Part shown: positions 25,861 to 36,100 of the stretch, piece after piece
Numbering within the stretch: position 1 is the stretch's first letter
Layout of the letters: the number at the start of each line of letters is the position of its first letter
Source of the DNA: a bacterium
GTDB taxonomy: Bacteria; Armatimonadota; Abditibacteriia; Abditibacteriales; Abditibacteriaceae
DNA length: 64,000 nt
Assembly: GCA_004172935.1 (NCBI GenBank)
Contig: SDZD01000006.1
Coordinates: 1 to 64,000 of the forward strand
Reading direction: 5' to 3'
Made by a program: the position numbers and the translations under genes
The notes under the pieces: model-generated
Databases searched by the model: none
What the model saw: only the letters and a program-made list of their open reading frames with translations
Told to the model about the DNA's origin: nothing

Positions 25861-27192
25861 ATGTTTCGTGCACTTTGTTTGAACCTTGTGGTGATTGGGA
25901 CGCTTGCGGGGGCAAGTTGCGCCCAGAACCAGACTACACCTCCTGTTATGACTGCGCCCAAAGCTAATTCGCCCCTCGAACAGCGCGCTAATGATGTGGT
26001 GGCGAGCATCAACGCGCCTAAAGAGTTCGACAAAGTATTTTCGAGCGAATTTATGGCGGCTGTCCCGGCAGAGAAGCTGACCGAGATTTTCCAGAGTCTG
26101 ACCACGCAGTACGGGCGCGCTGTGCGGGTGCAGAAGGTGACGCCTCGTACTCCGAATGGGGGGCAAATTGTCATCGAGTTCGAGAAGAACACGGTGGCGA
26201 AGATGAACCTTGATGTCGATAGCAAGGCTCCTAACCTCGTTATTGGCCTACTTATTACTGCCGTCGAGAGTACTACAGACTCGTTGGATTCGTTGGTGAG
26301 CGAGTTGAAGGCGTTGCCCGGCAAAACCGCGCTTTCGGTGGTGAAACTGGACGGCGAGAAATTGGTTCCCATCGTGGCTCACAACCCCGATAGTTCGTTG
26401 GCGATTGGGTCGAGTTTCAAGCTGTATGTGCTGTCGGAATTGGTGCGGAGCATCGCGGCGAACGAGCGCAAGTGGAGCGATGTGGTGGAGCTACGCGAGT
26501 CGTCGCTGCCTTCGGGACAGTTGCAGAACTGGCCGCAAGGCTCGCCGATTACGCTACACAGCCTCGCGTCGCTGATGATTTCTATTAGCGACAACACGGC
26601 GACCGACCAACTGATTTCGACTCTGGGGCGTGGGACCATCGAGAAGATGATGACGACGGCGGGCAACGCCGACCCACAGCGCAGTTTGCCGTTCTTGAAG
26701 ACGGTGGAGATGTTTAAAATCAAGGGCGAGACAGCGCCGAACTTCGCTGCGAACTATGCCGCGAAATCGCCTGCCGAGCGCCGCAAGATTTTGGAGGGCG
26801 AAGTGGCGGCTTTTCCGAAAGAGAAGATTAGCCTCGGCTTTCTCGCTAAACCCAACAACATCGACAAAATCGAGTGGTTCGCTTCGCCGAACGATTTGGC
26901 GCGCGTGATGAACTGGCTGCGACTGCACAGTGCGGCGCCGGATGACAAGGCGCGCGGTGTGCTGACCATCAATAAAGCGTTAGCCGATGATGAGGCCGAC
27001 CAGTGGGGGTATGTCGGTTATAAAGGTGGTTCCGAAACGGGCGTGATGAACATGACCTATCTGTTGCAATCGAAGAAGGGCGATTGGTACGTCGTTTCGG
27101 GCGGATGGAACAACGATCAGGCTGCGGTGAATGAAGGCCAGTTCGCGGGACTGATGAAAAAAGCTGTGTCGCTATTGCGGGCAAAGGCGTAG
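25861..27192 (+). CDS. Secreted serine hydrolase, class A beta-lactamase-like (Cpe/LpqF type)
   Basis: A 443-residue protein with an N-terminal export signal (MFRALCLNLVVIGTLAGASCAQ; lipoprotein or signal peptidase I cleavage both possible). About 120 residues of a separate alpha/beta domain (QRANDVVASINAPKEFDKVF...) precede the catalytic domain. The catalytic motifs are all there: SSFK (S-x-x-K) within AIGSSFKLYVL, SDN in ISISDNTATDQL, and KGG in YKGGSETGVM in place of KTG. This combination matches Cpe/LpqF-like proteins rather than true resistance enzymes, and the genomic context offers no antibiotic link. It probably acts in the periplasm on cell-wall or ester substrates. Confidence 0.85.
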   Translation: MFRALCLNLVVIGTLAGASCAQNQTTPPVMTAPKANSPLEQRANDVVASINAPKEFDKVFSSEFMAAVPAEKLTEIFQSLTTQYGRAVRVQKVTPRTPNGGQIVIEFEKNTVAKMNLDVDSKAPNLVIGLLITAVESTTDSLDSLVSELKALPGKTALSVVKLDGEKLVPIVAHNPDSSLAIGSSFKLYVLSELVRSIAANERKWSDVVELRESSLPSGQLQNWPQGSPITLHSLASLMISISDNTATDQLISTLGRGTIEKMMTTAGNADPQRSLPFLKTVEMFKIKGETAPNFAANYAAKSPAERRKILEGEVAAFPKEKISLGFLAKPNNIDKIEWFASPNDLARVMNWLRLHSAAPDDKARGVLTINKALADDEADQWGYVGYKGGSETGVMNMTYLLQSKKGDWYVVSGGWNNDQAAVNEGQFAGLMKKAVSLLRAKA

Positions 27193-27194
27193 AG

Positions 27195-27231
27195 AAAAGG
27201 GCCGATTCCCGAATAGGAGTCGGCCTTTTTG
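27195..27231. terminator. Bidirectional terminator
   Basis: GGCCGATTCC and GGAGTCGGCC (one wobble) around CGAATA, flanked by AAAA on one side and TTTTT on the other, between convergent genes. It would work in both directions. Confidence 0.85.
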
Positions 27232-27234
27232 TTT

Positions 27235-29457
27235 CTAGCGAGCTTTGAGGTGCCAGACCTTGGCGTGGAAGTCGCCTTGATGATTGGCGATGCGGATGCC
27301 CGCGTTAATCAGCACATCACCGCCCAGCACCAATGGGGCTTTCGAGTTGGGTTTCGGGTTTTCGCCCAATTCGATGGGGATAAGTTCGTAGTCGAGGGAT
27401 GGGTTGAGGCCCGCCATATGGAGCAGCGAATGAGGGGCATTGGGCAGAGCCAATACCTGAATCCAGCTGACTACTGCCTCGCGTTGGTCGGGCGATACGA
27501 ACATCCACGCCGCTTCGTTACCGTCGTTACGCTGCGTGGTAAACACCGATTTGAGGCGGTAGAAATCGCCGAACTGGGCGAGTTCGCGGGTTTCTTTGAC
27601 GAAGGCGACCTGGCGTTTGACGGCTTCTTTCTGGGCGTCGGAGAGCTTGTTGAGGTCGAGTTCGTAGCCGAAGGTGCCTGCCATAGCGACGGCGCCTCGC
27701 GTGGCGAAGGGCGTGGTGCGGTGAACCTGATGGTTGGGGCAATCGGAGACGTGGGCGCCCATCGAAATCGCCGGGTAAGCCAGCGAGGTGCCTTCTTGAA
27801 TACGAAGACGCGAGATGGCGTCGGTGTTGTCGCTTGCCCATGCCTGTGGCATAAAGGGCAACAGGCCCAGATCGAAGCGTCCGCCGCCACCAGAGCAGCT
27901 TTCGAACAGCACTTCGGGGAAGCGATTGGTGAGTGCGGTGAGGATGCTATACAACCCCAACATGTAGCGGTGCGCGGTTTCGCGTTGCTGGTTGGCGGGC
28001 AGCAATGCCGAGCCGACTTCGGTCATGTTGCGGTTCATATCCCACTTGATGTAACCGATGTTAGCCCCGTTCAAAACGCCCGACATGGTTTCGATGAGGT
28101 AGTCGCACACATCCTCGCGCGATAGGTCGAGTATGAGCTGTTGACGGGCCTCAGTACGGCGGCGATTGGGCACATGGAGACACCAATCGGGGTGAGCGCG
28201 GTACAGGTCGGAATCGGGCGAAATCATTTCCGGCTCGACCCACAGGCCAAAGGTGAGGCCCAAGTCGTTGAGACGATTGCCGAGCGAACCGAGACCGTGC
28301 GGGAACTTGGTTTTGTGAGGCGTCCAGTCGCCGAGTGAGGTGGTGTCGTTATCGCGGGTGCCGAACCAACCGTCGTCCATGACCAGAAGTTCGATGCCCG
28401 CATCGCGCGCGGCTTCGCCGAGGCGGACGATGTTGTCTTCGTCGATTTTGAAGTAGGAGGCTTCCCACGAGTTGACGAGCACGGGGCGCACTTTATCGCG
28501 CCAAGTACCTTTGCACAGGCGTTGGCGGATGAGGCGATGGAAGCCACGTGACAGGGCGCCCAGACCCGCGCCAGAATACATCAGCACGGCTTCGGGAGCC
28601 TGGAAACTGGCTCCCGGCTGCAACTCCCAGCCGAAGTCGAAGGGGTTGATGCCGATTTGGGCGCGTGGGGTGCCGTACTGGTCAACGTCGATGCCCGAAT
28701 AAAAACTGCCCGAATAGACGAGGTTCAAGCCCCACGCTTCGCCCGTCGTTTCGGTGGTGTGTGGCGAGCAGAGCGCGAAAAAGGGGTTTTGTTGGTGCGA
28801 ACTGGAGCCACGCCGCGATTCGATGCTTTGCGAGCCGCGCTGAAGTGGGGCGCGCACGAGATCGCGTTCGCGTGCCCACGCGCCGCTGAGGTGAATCCAG
28901 TCGAGGTCGGCAGTGGGGAAGTCGAGGCTCGCCGACATCACGCGGCGCAGGTGCAATGGGGTTTGCGCGCGATTCTCGACGCGCACGCTGCGCGTAATGG
29001 CGCCGTACTCCTCGAACACGGTGTAGAGTAGAACGACGACTGCGCCGGAAATGGGGTCGTGCAACTCGATTTCGAGGGTTTGGGCTTCGGAATCGTCTTC
29101 AACATAGAAGGAGGGTAAGCCTTCGAGGGATGGTTTGCCGTTGCTAATTTTATAGGAGACGAAGACAAATTCGCTGGCGGTTGTGCCGTTCGCGCCCGCG
29201 ATTTCGACCAGAGGCTCACGAAAGTCGCCTGTGCCGTAAGCCGGAATTTCCTGTGGCAGTGTGTCGGGCATAATGCCCGATGGCAGATAAGGCGAAAAAG
29301 CGCGATTAGTGGGGTCTTGCAAGTGCGCGACATGAGCATCGCGCAGGGGCGCTCCGAAATACAGATGCGCCAGATAACCCGAAGGCAACGCCGCAAAGAC
29401 GTAAGAGCAAGCACTGGTGCGCAAATGGAATGTCTGGTCGTGAACGGAAATCGGCAT
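27235..29457 (-). CDS. Alpha-galactosidase, GH36
   Basis: A 740-residue GH36 enzyme of normal length. The N-terminal beta-supersandwich includes LPSGYLAHLYFG and EEYGAITRSVRVEN. The barrel shows SWEASYFKIDEDNI, LLVMDDGWFGTRDND and FGLWVEPEMISPDSDLYRAHPDW. The nucleophile is Asp473 in YIKWDMNRNMTE, and the acid/base Asp is in WASDNTDAISRLRIQ. No signal peptide, so it should act in the cytoplasm on imported galactosides such as melibiose or raffinose. It follows the PEP carboxykinase gene on the same strand but a strong terminator separates them. Confidence 0.95.
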   Translation of the reverse strand: MPISVHDQTFHLRTSACSYVFAALPSGYLAHLYFGAPLRDAHVAHLQDPTNRAFSPYLPSGIMPDTLPQEIPAYGTGDFREPLVEIAGANGTTASEFVFVSYKISNGKPSLEGLPSFYVEDDSEAQTLEIELHDPISGAVVVLLYTVFEEYGAITRSVRVENRAQTPLHLRRVMSASLDFPTADLDWIHLSGAWARERDLVRAPLQRGSQSIESRRGSSSHQQNPFFALCSPHTTETTGEAWGLNLVYSGSFYSGIDVDQYGTPRAQIGINPFDFGWELQPGASFQAPEAVLMYSGAGLGALSRGFHRLIRQRLCKGTWRDKVRPVLVNSWEASYFKIDEDNIVRLGEAARDAGIELLVMDDGWFGTRDNDTTSLGDWTPHKTKFPHGLGSLGNRLNDLGLTFGLWVEPEMISPDSDLYRAHPDWCLHVPNRRRTEARQQLILDLSREDVCDYLIETMSGVLNGANIGYIKWDMNRNMTEVGSALLPANQQRETAHRYMLGLYSILTALTNRFPEVLFESCSGGGGRFDLGLLPFMPQAWASDNTDAISRLRIQEGTSLAYPAISMGAHVSDCPNHQVHRTTPFATRGAVAMAGTFGYELDLNKLSDAQKEAVKRQVAFVKETRELAQFGDFYRLKSVFTTQRNDGNEAAWMFVSPDQREAVVSWIQVLALPNAPHSLLHMAGLNPSLDYELIPIELGENPKPNSKAPLVLGGDVLINAGIRIANHQGDFHAKVWHLKAR

Positions 29458-29523
29458 CGGAAAGGAAAGATTTTATAGCGCCTTCATGAAAAGGGCGCGG
29501 CTTTGATGCAGATAGAGAGCAAA

Positions 29524-29560
29524 AAAATGCTGTACTCCCTGTTGGGGAGTACAGCATTTT
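29524..29560 (-). terminator. Terminator of the PEP carboxykinase gene
   Basis: AAAATGCTGTACTCCC (29524-29539) and its complement (29545-29560) form a perfect 16-base stem with a five-base loop; on the reverse strand it ends in a run of seven Ts. It lies 16 bases past the pckG stop and 67 bases before the GH36 start. Confidence 0.92.
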
Positions 29561-29575
29561 GCTATTTGCGTCCGT

Positions 29576-31384
29576 TTAGCTTGCCGCTAAGCGGGCGTCG
29601 AGGGCGTCGAGTTCGGCTTTGAGTTCGAAGGGCAGGTGTTCGCCGAAGCGGGTGTAGAAGTCGCGGATTAAGGCGGCTTCGCGCTGCCATTCGGCGGGGT
29701 CTACGGTCAACAGTTGCTCCATCGCTTCGGGCGAAACGTCGAGGTTACTGAGGTCGAGTTCGTCGGGTACCCAGCCGATGGGGGTTTCGATGCCGTCGGC
29801 TTCGCCGTCGGTGCGCTCGAAAATCCATTTTAGCACGCGGGCGTTGTCGCCGAAGCCGGGCCACAGGAACGAGCCGTCTTCGGCGCGGCGGAACCAGTTG
29901 ACGCCGAACATTTGCGGCATTTTATCGGGCGTGGTGGTCGAAGGGATGTCGAGCCAGTGGGCGAAGTAGTCGCCCATGTGGTAGCCGCAGAACGGCAGCA
30001 TGGCCATCGGGTCGCGGCGGATTTGGCCAACTTGTCCGCTGGCGGCGGCGGTGGTTTCCGAGGCGATGGTTGAGCCGATGAAGGTGCCATGCGCCCACGA
30101 GCGCGCCTGATAGACGAGCGGCACTGTGGAAGGGCGGCGTCCACCGAAGAGGATGGCCGAGATGGGCACGCCGCGCGGGTCGTCGTAGGCTGGGTCGATG
30201 ACGGGGCACTGCGAGGCGCGCGCTGTGAAGCGGGCGTTGGGGTGGGCGGCGGGTGTGCCGCTTGCGGGCGTCCAATCCTGTCCGCGCCAGTCGGTGAGGT
30301 GGGCGGGCTTTTCGTCGGTCATGCCTTCCCACCACACGTCGCCTTCGGGAGTGCGGGCGACGTTGGTGAAAACCACGTCGCGCTTCAGGGTGCCGATGGC
30401 AGCGGGGTTGGTGTGGCTGCTGGTGCCGGGGGCAACGCCGAAGAAGCCAAATTCGGGGTTCACAGCGTACAGGCGCCCATCGGCTTTGACGCGCAACCAT
30501 GCGATGTCGTCGCCGACGCACTCGACTTTCCAACCGGGCAGGCTGGGCGTCATCATGGCGAGGTTGGTTTTGCCGCACGCCGAAGGGAAGGCAGCGGCGA
30601 AGTATTTCTTTTTGCCCTGTGGGTTGGTGATACCCAGGATGAGCATGTGCTCGGCCATCCAGCCTTCGTCGCGTGCCATCACCGAGGCAAGGCGCAGGGC
30701 GAAGCATTTTTTGGCGAGCAGGGCGTTGCCGCCGTAGCCGGAGCCGAAGCTCCAAATCTGGCGCGCTTCGGGGAAGTGGGTGATGATGCGGGCGTCGGGG
30801 TTGCAGGGCCAGGGCACATCTTCCTGCCCTTCTTCGAGTGGCATTCCCAGCGAGTGAACGCAGCGCACGAAATCTTCGCTTTGGCCCAATGGGCGCAAAA
30901 CGTCGTGGCCGCAACGAGTGGTGAGGCGCATGGAAAGCGCGACATAAGGGGAATCGGTGACTTCGACGCCGATGCGGGCGATGCGCGAGTCGAGCGGCCC
31001 CAGACAGAAGGGCACGACGTACATGGTGCGGCCCTTCATGCAGCCTTCGAACAAGCCCAGAAGGTGGGCTTTGGTGGCTTTGGGGTCGCGCCAGTTATTG
31101 GTTGGGCCAGCATCGACAGGACGTTTGGAGCAGATAAAGGTTTGCTCTTCGACGCGGGCCACGTCGCGCGGATCGCTGTGGGCGAGGAAGGAGTTGGGGC
31201 GCAGTTCGGGGTTGAGCTGTTCCAGAGTGCCGCTTTCGACCATCAGGTTCGCCAGCATCTGATATTCTTCGTCGCTGCCATCGCACCAATGGACTGCATC
31301 GGGTTGGCAGAGGGCGACTTTGCCCGCAACCCAGTCGAAAAGGGCCTCGTTCTGTGTCACTTGCGACGGAAAAGGAATGTTCAT
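29576..31384 (-). CDS. pckG: Phosphoenolpyruvate carboxykinase (GTP)
   Basis: A 602-residue GTP-type PEPCK. The key P-loop with the hyperreactive Cys is [15 protein letters not shown]; other signatures are [39 protein letters not shown] and [13 protein letters not shown]. It converts oxaloacetate and GTP to PEP, the first committed step of gluconeogenesis, with manganese at the active site. The start ATG at 31384 gives the usual N-terminus. It appears monocistronic, ending in a strong terminator. Confidence 0.97.
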   Translation of the reverse strand: MNIPFPSQVTQNEALFDWVAGKVALCQPDAVHWCDGSDEEYQMLANLMVESGTLEQLNPELRPNSFLAHSDPRDVARVEEQTFICSKRPVDAGPTNNWRDPKATKAHLLGLFEGCMKGRTMYVVPFCLGPLDSRIARIGVEVTDSPYVALSMRLTTRCGHDVLRPLGQSEDFVRCVHSLGMPLEEGQEDVPWPCNPDARIITHFPEARQIWSFGSGYGGNALLAKKCFALRLASVMARDEGWMAEHMLILGITNPQGKKKYFAAAFPSACGKTNLAMMTPSLPGWKVECVGDDIAWLRVKADGRLYAVNPEFGFFGVAPGTSSHTNPAAIGTLKRDVVFTNVARTPEGDVWWEGMTDEKPAHLTDWRGQDWTPASGTPAAHPNARFTARASQCPVIDPAYDDPRGVPISAILFGGRRPSTVPLVYQARSWAHGTFIGSTIASETTAAASGQVGQIRRDPMAMLPFCGYHMGDYFAHWLDIPSTTTPDKMPQMFGVNWFRRAEDGSFLWPGFGDNARVLKWIFERTDGEADGIETPIGWVPDELDLSNLDVSPEAMEQLLTVDPAEWQREAALIRDFYTRFGEHLPFELKAELDALDARLAAS

Positions 31385-31516
31385 TGTCAGGTTTATTGGC
31401 TAAATACTGGGAAATGTACTAAGGGGAAGTGTAGGGTGCCCGGTTTGCCTTTCTGTTTCGCGAGTTGGAAAAAAGGGAAACACAATTCCAACGAAAAAAG
31501 CACTTCTCGAAGCGGG

Positions 31517-31544
31517 GGTATAACTGGTTTTTTGTGGTATACAA
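31517..31544 (-). promoter_or_regulatory. Candidate sigma-70-type promoter for pckG
   Basis: On the reverse strand TTGTAT (31544-31539), 16 bases, TATACC (31522-31517). It would give a leader of about 125 bases. One of several possible matches, so weak. Confidence 0.3.
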
Positions 31545-31592
31545 GGGCGCATTCTAGCGAAGTTCGCCCAAAATCAACAGGTTTTTGAGGGA

Positions 31593-33353
31593 TTAGCGCC
31601 ATGAACGTGAGATGTCGCGCTCCCAGAAACGGGTTTTTGCATCGCCATCGTCGGGGCTGGTTTTTGACCAAACAATTGTGATTGCCCCGATGAGGAGGGT
31701 GTTGAGAACAATTAGCGATATGCCAACGCGAAGCAACGCTTCGGCGCTTTCCATACCACCCGCCAAATAACTCGATGTCGGTAGCAAAAGCACACGTAAT
31801 GGTTCAACCCACATATTGCCGAGCAAAAATGACTCGGTGAGTGTGCGAACCGTGGGGACGTAATAGGACAGTGAATCGGGCGAGATTGGTAACAGCACGA
31901 AGGCCACCAGAAGGGCGCCCAGTGTGCCGCCTGTGGCGATGGGTGTGTGGTGGCACAAGAGGGAAAGTAGGATGGCTATCGTCACCGCGAAGAGCAGGCT
32001 GAGTGAAACGACCACTGCGGTTTCCAAAGCCACTGGCAATCCCTGCGATAATCCGACTATGAACAGTGCCAGCAAAGGGCCGCCCCAACTACGCGCCAGT
32101 AGAAGCATCATGGCGCCGATTTTACCCACGACAATTTCGAAGGACGACAGCGGGCACATTTGCAATTGGGAGAGCATTTTTTGTTCGCGCTCATGGGTGA
32201 AGGCAGCACTTGCTCCCGAAGTGACGCTGATAGCGGCACCGATGCTGGTGAATATCAAACCGATACTCCACCACACGGGCATCTGAGTCAGGCTGATGAA
32301 TAGGGCGCCCACAACGCCGATAGCCGCCCAAATAATGGGCGACATTTGGTAGCTCGGTGTATCGGGCGAAAGGGCCATGCGAATCCGTGATGCCCGCAAC
32401 CCAACCCTCACTTCGCGCAGGGCGATGGGGTTGAAAACCGCTATCTTCTCGATCCAAATATCCCACGAAGAATTTTCCAGCAGCTCTTCGTTGAGTATTC
32501 TGGAAGAGGGAGTAGGCGTTGGTGGCGGTGTTGGCGCTGCAGGGAGTGGCTGAACAGGCCGAATCGGTTGTGCGGGGGACGGTGTCCAGTAAACGGGCGG
32601 TGGCAGTTCACCGCCTCTTTCTTCTTGTTCGAGATGGCGTGAGATGCTATTCAGGCAGTCCTCGCAACCCACTATAACGACGCCTGTTGCCAGTGCCAGA
32701 AGGCCCGCAAACACCAGCCATATCCAGAATGTTGCTTCCAACATTCCGGGGACAATCATAGCTGCCAGGAATAGAAAAACCAGTGACACGAATATGGCGA
32801 ACTGCATCGCGGAGGCGACGCGCCTGTTATTCACCGAGATGAATAGCCCTACCGACGCACAGGTAATCGCCACGGCGATTTCGAAAATGACTCCTGCTAT
32901 CAACTCCATCGGTTCGACGCCGCCCAGAGGAAAGCACAGCGAAAGAACGGGTAAGGGCACCGCGCACATCACGGTAATGAAAGTTGCGATAGATGCGAAC
33001 TTGGCGCGCACGATTTGACGCGGTAACAGGCCCGCCAACATATATTCGATGAAGGCGCGTCGTTCGCGTTCGGCGGCAATGGTTGGAGCCGCCAGCATCA
33101 GCGCTACTGGAATCCAGATACCGATTTGGAGGCCCATCAAGGAGACAAAAATTTGATGGCCAATGCCGCGCGATTGCGTGCCCATCTCGATGCTACCTGC
33201 CGGAACCAGAGCGGAGTACAACGAGTAGGCGAACCAACACAACCCGACGACATAGAGGGAGACGAAGAACAGGGTGATGGGGCGGCGCCAGCGTTCGCGC
33301 ATCTCGCGGCGCCATAATGGGTCGCGCTCGCTTCGTCGAAAGGGGGATACCAT
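31593..33353 (-). CDS. ABC-2 type transporter permease-like membrane protein, paralogue 1
   Basis: A 586-residue polytopic protein; the start is MVSPFRRSERDPLWRREMRER at 33353, with an unrelated-looking extension upstream. It has two halves of about six membrane segments each, separated by a cytoplasmic linker rich in Pro, Thr and Ser (PAAPTPPPTPTPS). Both halves start with a positively charged DPLWRRE or NPIALREVR motif. TIAAERERRAFIEYMLAGLLPRQIVRAK and FTHEREQKMLSQLQMCPLSSFEIVVGK are typical of ABC-2 permeases of gliding/multidrug exporter type. No ATPase gene is adjacent. It is the last gene of a four-gene reverse-strand operon and a paralogue of the gene before it. Confidence 0.8.
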   Translation of the reverse strand: MVSPFRRSERDPLWRREMRERWRRPITLFFVSLYVVGLCWFAYSLYSALVPAGSIEMGTQSRGIGHQIFVSLMGLQIGIWIPVALMLAAPTIAAERERRAFIEYMLAGLLPRQIVRAKFASIATFITVMCAVPLPVLSLCFPLGGVEPMELIAGVIFEIAVAITCASVGLFISVNNRRVASAMQFAIFVSLVFLFLAAMIVPGMLEATFWIWLVFAGLLALATGVVIVGCEDCLNSISRHLEQEERGGELPPPVYWTPSPAQPIRPVQPLPAAPTPPPTPTPSSRILNEELLENSSWDIWIEKIAVFNPIALREVRVGLRASRIRMALSPDTPSYQMSPIIWAAIGVVGALFISLTQMPVWWSIGLIFTSIGAAISVTSGASAAFTHEREQKMLSQLQMCPLSSFEIVVGKIGAMMLLLARSWGGPLLALFIVGLSQGLPVALETAVVVSLSLLFAVTIAILLSLLCHHTPIATGGTLGALLVAFVLLPISPDSLSYYVPTVRTLTESFLLGNMWVEPLRVLLLPTSSYLAGGMESAEALLRVGISLIVLNTLLIGAITIVWSKTSPDDGDAKTRFWERDISRSWR

Positions 33354-33431
33354 GAAAAACTCAACCTTGCGTTCGAGTGTCGGACAACGCGCGCTGGTAT
33401 TCAATCGTTAGAACGGTAGGGGATAACCATG

Positions 33432-35066
33432 TTAGGCGGAGGTTTTTTGCCACACACGCGAACAAAGCAGCCATAGTCCGCCTATCATGACAGTGAGAGA
33501 AGGAATGAGACAGGCCATCGTCGCTTTTTGACCGCTGAACCACAGCAACGCCTGAGATGGTTCCAGCCACCAGATGCGCAGGAGGCCGGGAGGGTGAAAC
33601 AGCATCGGCGAGAAGATGACAGGCAATGCCAGAAATAGGACCGCCAATACTAGTAACGTCGCGCTCATCGACAGCGAAATGGCGCGAAACAGCAGCGAGC
33701 AGAGCGTGCCCAGAAGCGAAATGAAGACGGCTAGTTGGGCAAACAGAATGGCTTCAATGCCAATGCGCGGGGCATCGTAACTGAGTGTGGCGATGGTCAA
33801 TATCAGCAGCGGAAAGCCCCATAGACGCACGCCGATGAAGAAAGGGGTAATGAGTTTGGCAGTGAGGATTTCGGTGGTTGAGAGAGCCGACAGGCGTATT
33901 TGCACCATCATGTTGCCCGCCCGTTCGCGTGTGAAAGCACTGGATGACAAAAGCACGATTTGCAGGAGAACCAAGGTGATGCTGATACGCCACATGGTGT
34001 ATGCCAATGGCGATATGTTTAATACCTCACTGAGGCCAACAATCATCGCGAGTATTAGGAAGCCTGTTGCAAAGCTGGCTTTGAATGAGAAGATCGGCGA
34101 GGGCTTGCGGATAAGCCGTTGTCGACGCCATGCGCGCAACTGAGTGCGAACATCGCGTTGAGCCAGAGGATTGTGGGATAAGAGAGCTTCGAGCGCTGTA
34201 TCGAGGTTTGAGGGTGGGGGATCGAGAACGCTCCCATCGACTTCGGCGGTGTTATTATCGTTCGCCACTTCAGTTGGCTTTATATAAATGTGTCGTTGGC
34301 CATCGGAGTGGGGATAGTCGGGTATTTGATGAGCATCCACTTCGAGATAACGCATGGCAGAAGCCACTTCATTCTCGATCTTGGGCAGCAAATAGAACGG
34401 GAGTGTCGCGATGAGAAGGCTTATTATGAGCAAAAATATCGGCGAAGTGAGGGAGTCGGAAAGGAAGGCGAGGGGAGGTATCGAAAAGCTGATGGCGGCA
34501 AAGACTTTGAAGGCATCGAGTAGCGCCGATGAGACGGTGCGGTGTATCGCTGAAATCGCCAGACCTTCGGCGCATGAACCCAGAGCGACCGAGATGCACA
34601 ATGCATTCGCCAACCAAAAGTCCGACGGCGATAGTCCTCCCAGAGGGAAACACAGTGCCACGACGGGCAAGGGCGCCACAACCAATACCATGCTAAATGA
34701 GGCCAACGACCACCATTTGGCGCGGACGAGCTGATGACTGGTGATGCCCGCTAAGGCGTATTCAGACAAGGTTTGGCGTTCGCGTTCCAATGCCAGGGCA
34801 GGAGCGCCCAGCAACATTCCCAACGGAAACCATCCCACGATTTGGCACGTGACGAATCGCCAGAAGAGCGGGGCGCCCAAACCTAAACCTTGTTTCGAGA
34901 AGGCAACTTCGCCCTGTGGCACGAGGGTTCCGTAGAAGACGCGCGCCAGAATTGCCAGAATGGCGGCGTAGATGCCCAGAAGCAGGAATGTCCACGGACG
35001 CCGCCAGCGCCCGCGAACTTCGCGTTTCCACAGCGGGTCGTGTTTAATGGGAGTGAGGGAGGCCAT
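33432..35066 (-). CDS. ABC-2 type transporter permease-like membrane protein, paralogue 2
   Basis: A 544-residue protein with the same two-half layout as its downstream neighbour: HDPLWKREVRGRWRRPW at the N-terminus, LALERERQTLSEYALAGITSHQLVRAKWW, a polar linker of about 70 residues, NPLAQRDVRTQLRAWRRQ opening the second half, and FTRERAGNMMVQIRLSALSTTEILTAK. About 12 membrane segments. The start is 9 bases after the epimerase stop, so it is co-transcribed. The pair could form a heterodimeric permease served by an ATPase encoded elsewhere. Confidence 0.8.
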   Translation of the reverse strand: MASLTPIKHDPLWKREVRGRWRRPWTFLLLGIYAAILAILARVFYGTLVPQGEVAFSKQGLGLGAPLFWRFVTCQIVGWFPLGMLLGAPALALERERQTLSEYALAGITSHQLVRAKWWSLASFSMVLVVAPLPVVALCFPLGGLSPSDFWLANALCISVALGSCAEGLAISAIHRTVSSALLDAFKVFAAISFSIPPLAFLSDSLTSPIFLLIISLLIATLPFYLLPKIENEVASAMRYLEVDAHQIPDYPHSDGQRHIYIKPTEVANDNNTAEVDGSVLDPPPSNLDTALEALLSHNPLAQRDVRTQLRAWRRQRLIRKPSPIFSFKASFATGFLILAMIVGLSEVLNISPLAYTMWRISITLVLLQIVLLSSSAFTRERAGNMMVQIRLSALSTTEILTAKLITPFFIGVRLWGFPLLILTIATLSYDAPRIGIEAILFAQLAVFISLLGTLCSLLFRAISLSMSATLLVLAVLFLALPVIFSPMLFHPPGLLRIWWLEPSQALLWFSGQKATMACLIPSLTVMIGGLWLLCSRVWQKTSA

Positions 35067-35075
35067 TAATCGCGT

Positions 35076-36050
35076 TTAGTGGCTTGGCGGAGAGAGTTTG
35101 ATGCCGAAATCGTGTAGCCCGAAGGATTTGGGGGTGGGTAGATGCTGGGACACCTGAGCGTCTGTGAAGCGTTGGCGCGGCTTGAGGTCGTCGGGGAGCG
35201 GAGTTGTCGAGCCTTTGGGGAGCGCTTGCTCCATATTCTCCGAAAGCATGAATACCTGCGCCGATGAGATGAGGGGAATGGGCATCAGGCGCTCGAAGAT
35301 GGAAGCCAGTATTTTGTGGCCGATGACTGGGAACGGGAACACCAACACCGGGCGATGGCTGAGGCGAGCCACTTTGAAGACCGCATCGCTGAGTCGCATT
35401 CGTTGCGGCCCTAGAACGGGGACTGTCTGGTTTTTTAAGCGGCCTTCGGTGAGGCAGGCGATGAGGATGCGCACAACATCTTCGATTGCGACGGGGCGGA
35501 TGGCCTTTTCACTCAGTCCAACCGTGGCGAACAGGGGCATCGAGTGGATGGTGTGCGAGAGATGGTCGAGCATGTGGTCGCCCACTCCGTAGGTCATGCC
35601 TTCTTTGAGCACCGTATAATCGAGGCCGCTGGAGCGCACGATTTGTTCGGCCTGCCACTTCGACTCGTGATACGCGGAGCCGCAGTTGGGGCGGGCGCGA
35701 ATGAACGACAGCAGAGCGATTTTGGGGATGCCCGCGCGTTTGGCGGCTTCGACCACGTTGCGTGTGCCCTGCACATGGACGCGCTCGTAGGTTTGTTCGC
35801 CGATTTCACGGTTGATGCCCGCACAGTGGGCGATGGCATCGCAACCTTCGATAGCGGTCGCGAGTTCATCGACCGAATCTAAACCCACCTGGCGAAATTG
35901 CACGCCGTCGAGAGAGCGCACCGAAAGATCGCGGGTATCATTTCCACGCGATAGTAGCACTACCTGGTGCCCGGCTTCGACAAGTGCGCGGGCCAAATGG
36001 CGTCCCACAAAGCCCGTTCCTCCGGTGATAGCGATAGTAGCGATTTTCAT
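35076..36050 (-). CDS. NAD(P)-binding epimerase/dehydratase-like protein (NDUFA9-like)
   Basis: A 324-residue extended short-chain dehydrogenase starting MKIATIAITGGTGFVGRHLARALVEAGH, with the GxxGxxG nucleotide-binding motif. DAIAHCAGINREIGEQTYERVHVQGTRNVVEAAKRAGI matches atypical SDRs such as complex I NDUFA9-like proteins. The catalytic Y-x3-K is visible as YHESKWQAEQIVR. The C-terminal 100 residues contain hydrophobic stretches (HRPVLVFPFPVIGHKILASIFE). Typical roles are in quinone- or lipid-related redox chemistry; the substrate is unknown. It is the second gene of the operon that also encodes two ABC-2 type permeases. Confidence 0.82.
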   Translation of the reverse strand: MKIATIAITGGTGFVGRHLARALVEAGHQVVLLSRGNDTRDLSVRSLDGVQFRQVGLDSVDELATAIEGCDAIAHCAGINREIGEQTYERVHVQGTRNVVEAAKRAGIPKIALLSFIRARPNCGSAYHESKWQAEQIVRSSGLDYTVLKEGMTYGVGDHMLDHLSHTIHSMPLFATVGLSEKAIRPVAIEDVVRILIACLTEGRLKNQTVPVLGPQRMRLSDAVFKVARLSHRPVLVFPFPVIGHKILASIFERLMPIPLISSAQVFMLSENMEQALPKGSTTPLPDDLKPRQRFTDAQVSQHLPTPKSFGLHDFGIKLSPPSH

Positions 36051-36100
36051 GGCGGTTGGGATGCAGTGTGCCGCGCCTTTGGGGCGGTGACATCATCAAT

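Noticed and set aside
25861-27192. Antibiotic-resistance beta-lactamase
   Set aside because: The extra N-terminal domain and KGG in place of KTG fit Cpe/LpqF-like hydrolases better; no resistance context.
30089-31588. 499-codon plus-strand frame opposite pckG
   Set aside because: Shadow of a highly biased gene; composition is odd and no domain is visible.
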